Shown here piece after piece: positions 61,868 to 64,000 of a stretch of 64,000 bases of DNA (positions are counted from its first letter, which is position 1; every line of letters begins with the position of its first letter). A model generated the notes under the pieces. The model had not been told where the DNA came from, searched no databases, and saw only the letters and a list, made by a program, of their open reading frames with translations. Origin of the DNA: Prorocentrum cordatum. Taxonomy: Eukaryota > Sar > Dinophyceae > Prorocentrales > Prorocentraceae. The stretch lies in assembly GCA_963575745.1 (NCBI GenBank), contig CAUYUJ010017978.1:114628-178627 (forward strand). The letters run 5' to 3'. Position numbers and translations under genes: made by a program.

Positions 61868-62010
61868 TTCTCCTCCTCCTCCTCCTCCTCCTCCTCCTCC
61901 TCCCTCTTCCTCCATCTCCTCACCTCCCCCCCCTCCTCCTCCTGCTCATCCTCCTCCTCCCTCTCCTCCTCATACTCCTCCTCCTCCCCCCCCTCCTTCT
62001 CCTCCTCCCC
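61868..62010. repeat. CTC array at the 5' side of the third LINE
   Basis: Pure then imperfect (CTC)n, ending at the assembly gap. Confidence 0.9.
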
Positions 62011-62110
62011 NNNNNNNNNNNNNNNNNNNNNNNNNNNNNNNNNNNNNNNNNNNNNNNNNNNNNNNNNNNNNNNNNNNNNNNNNNNNNNNNNNNNNNNNNN
62101 NNNNNNNNNN
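62011..62110. other. Assembly gap, 100 N
   Basis: Exactly 100 N, a standard placeholder, so the true distance is unknown. The microsatellite on its left probably broke the assembly. Confidence 0.98.
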
Positions 62111-62111
62111 G

Positions 62112-64000
62112 GCGGCGGCGCAGGCCCGGTTGGACAACCGTGCGAACGTGGCAGTGCTGGAGCTGTTCTCCCCACTGCGGCTGGCCCAGGCCGCCGCGAT
62201 GGCAGGCATGTCGAGTCTGGGGGCCTTCGACCTCAAGACGGGCTGGGACCTCGACGACCCGGAGGTGCGGCTGGATGTGGAGAGCATCGTTGAGCACGAG
62301 AAGCCATGGCTGGTGCTGATGAGCCCTCCGTGCCGGATGCTGACGATCCTCCAGAACCTCACGGCCTGCCCGAAGGACCCGGTGAAGTGGATCCGCGACT
62401 ACAAGCGGGCGATCGGCTACGTGGAGTGGTGCGCACGGGTGGCGGACATGCAGACCCGCGGCGGCCGGCTGTTCCTGCTCGAAGCGCCGGCGCGGGCAAA
62501 ATCCTGGCAGGTCAAGGCACTGGTGGCGCTCGTGGACCGTTACCGGGAACAGTTTTACCTGGTCACCAGCGCGGCGTGCGAGGCTGGCCTGAAGGAGCCT
62601 GGGACCGACCTCTACTTCAGCAAGCAGTGGCAGTTCCTCACCAACGACGCCACGCTGGCCGAGGCAGTGGAGGCCAAGTGCCGCGGCGGCCACCAGCACA
62701 CGGTGACGCTGGGCACCATGCGCGGAGGTACGAAGAGGAGCGGTTACACGGAGACGTACCCGGAGGACCTGCTGGTGCGAGTGGTCGAGGGCGCGCTGGC
62801 AGCCCTCGACACGAGGGATGCCATGAGTTTCATGGCGGAGGCGTTGGCGACGGAAGGGGACTTGCCGAAGCTGACGGAGGACAACATCAGGACCGCCCTG
62901 ATGCGGCTCCACAAGAACCTGGGGCACCCTGGCGCGGACACTCTGGTGCGAGTGCTGAAGAACGGCGGCGCCTGCGAGCAGGCGCTGAAGATCGCGCGCC
63001 GGCTCACCTGCGATGTGTGTGACATCAACGTCCAACCCAAGGTGCTGCAGCCAGCGGCGCCGGCGAAGGATGTCCCACCGCTGCACACGATCAGCCTGGA
63101 CGTCAAGCACTTCCCCGGCTGGATCGGCGGCCCGGTCACCGTCAAGGCGCTCAACGTGGTGGACACGGGGTCGGAGCTGCAGCAGGTGGAGCCCTTCTTC
63201 GAGCAGGAGACCTCGGCGGTGTTGCGGAGGCTCTACCACCACACCTGGGTGCAGCACTACCATGCGCCGGCTCGGGTGAAGGTGGACAGTGGCACGACGA
63301 ACCTCGGCGCTGACATGATGGAGGGCTTCGAAAAGGATGGCACCGCCATCGTCGACAGAGCGGCTGGAGACGCGCACGAGCAGAACGCCGAGGCGGAAGT
63401 GCACGGCCAGTGGTTCGAGCGCATCCTCAAGAAGGTCATCGCCGAGCAGACGATCGACAACCAGGCGGACTGGCTGGAGGCCGTGGCAGCCTGCTGTGAG
63501 GCCAAGAACCGGCTGACCAGGCGATCCGGCTACTCCCCACTGCAATGGGTGTTCGGCCGGGACCCGCCGCTGCCGGAGGCGCTGAAGCCGATCGGCAACG
63601 ACCCAGTGTGCAACTCGGCGGTGATGCACGACGAGGAGTTTGCCCGCCGGGCGGCGGTACGGCAAGCGGCGCGCATGGCTACCGTGGCCCTGAAGGACGA
63701 CAGGGCCATGAGAGCAGCCCTGGATGCGCGGCCGAGGGTTCGCCAGGTCTTCAAGGCCGGTGACTTCGTGGCCTTCTGGAGGCGCGGCAAGGGCAGCTCC
63801 AAGAAGGCGGCCAAGGCCAGATGGCGAGGGCTGGCGCGCGTGGTGGGCAAGCTGAGGGACAATTACATCGTGTCCTTCGGCGGCCAGTGGCTCTTGACGG
63901 CGCCCTGGCAGCTGCGCCCAGGTACGCGGGAGGAGATCGTGGCGGCGGAGCTGGAGGAGGACCTTCTCTCTCCGGACGCACTGGCGCGGGCCTCAGCGAG
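62112..64000 (+). CDS. Copia-like retrotransposon polyprotein, partial (methyltransferase-like and integrase)
   Basis: Open in one frame for 629 codons, from the gap to the window edge, with no stop. Residues about 14-210 resemble a SAM-dependent DNA-methyltransferase-like fold: VAVLELFSPLRLA, FDLKTGWDL, LVLMSPPCRML (PC) and FLLEAPARAKSW. The glycine-rich motif I is altered. Integrase: HHCC zinc motif His267, His272, Cys300, Cys303 (LHKNLGHPG...CDVC), then Asp330 (ISLDVKHFPG), Asp392 (KVDSGTTNLG) and Glu429 (EQNAEAEVH), a complete DD36E. FGRDPPLPEA follows, then a WRG/SFGGQWL...LRPG module at about 570-605. RT and RNase H would lie beyond the window. This layout occurs in dinoflagellate retroelements. 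Confidence 0.85.

Noticed and set aside
61920-63665. 581-aa minus-strand frame across the gap
   Set aside because: It spans N bases and is the antisense shadow of the integrase frame.

Overview
The window is dinoflagellate nuclear DNA. The strongest sign is a 22-nt sequence at 34330..34351 (minus strand) that matches the conserved dinoflagellate spliced leader at every position. Other signs fit: GC-rich coding frames, very abundant GAG/CTC, GAT/ATC and CGT triplet arrays, many LINE-type retroelement pieces, and a copia-like polyprotein with a methyltransferase-like domain ahead of the integrase. A Prorocentrum-like species is possible from general character, but that is inference. I found no convincing intact host housekeeping gene, rRNA, tRNA or CRISPR array. 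The window reads as retroelement- and satellite-rich intergenic DNA.

Layout. 1-7.2 kb: GC-rich spacer with three arrays of a degenerate GGCCCAAGAGG-type repeat, pyrimidine tracts, an ATC array and short inverted-repeat elements. 7.5-8.1 kb: a LINE endonuclease relic. 10.8-17.7 kb: a hub of short MITE-like elements from at least five families, two of them flanked by 44- and 65-bp direct repeats. 18.6-19.75 kb: two or three small frames with AT-richer codons that I do not recognise. 20-23 kb: CTC arrays. 23.6-24.9 kb: a retroelement RNase H relic. 25.7 kb: a large hairpin element. 27.2 kb: a 10-bp minisatellite. 27.8-34.35 kb: a full-length LINE (ORF1 plus endonuclease/RT/RNase H ORF2) carrying the spliced leader at its 5' end, with a truncated second copy of its 3' end behind it. 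35.3-38.7 kb: a second LINE of another lineage. 39.2-41.7 kb: a decayed LINE (ORF1 and endonuclease relics) interrupted by short elements. 42.5-47 kb: very long purine/pyrimidine triplet arrays. 47.5-58.6 kb: tandem repeats, a further GGCCCAAGAGG array, a nested short-element cluster at 53.4-54.7 kb, and a 20-bp minisatellite. 58.7-61.8 kb: an internally deleted LINE. 62,011-62,110: a 100-N assembly gap. 62.1-64.0 kb: part of a copia-like polyprotein, open to the window edge.

How it fits together. The full-length LINE is the plausible source of reverse transcriptase activity. Its spliced leader implies that its mRNA was trans-spliced before reverse transcription. Three LINE 5' ends abut GAG/CTC microsatellites. 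The short hairpin elements encode nothing and would depend on enzymes supplied elsewhere. Most other open frames, including those with long Ser, Pro, Leu, Arg, Glu, Gly, Asp or Met runs, are by-products of triplet repeats or of GC-rich antisense and were left out.
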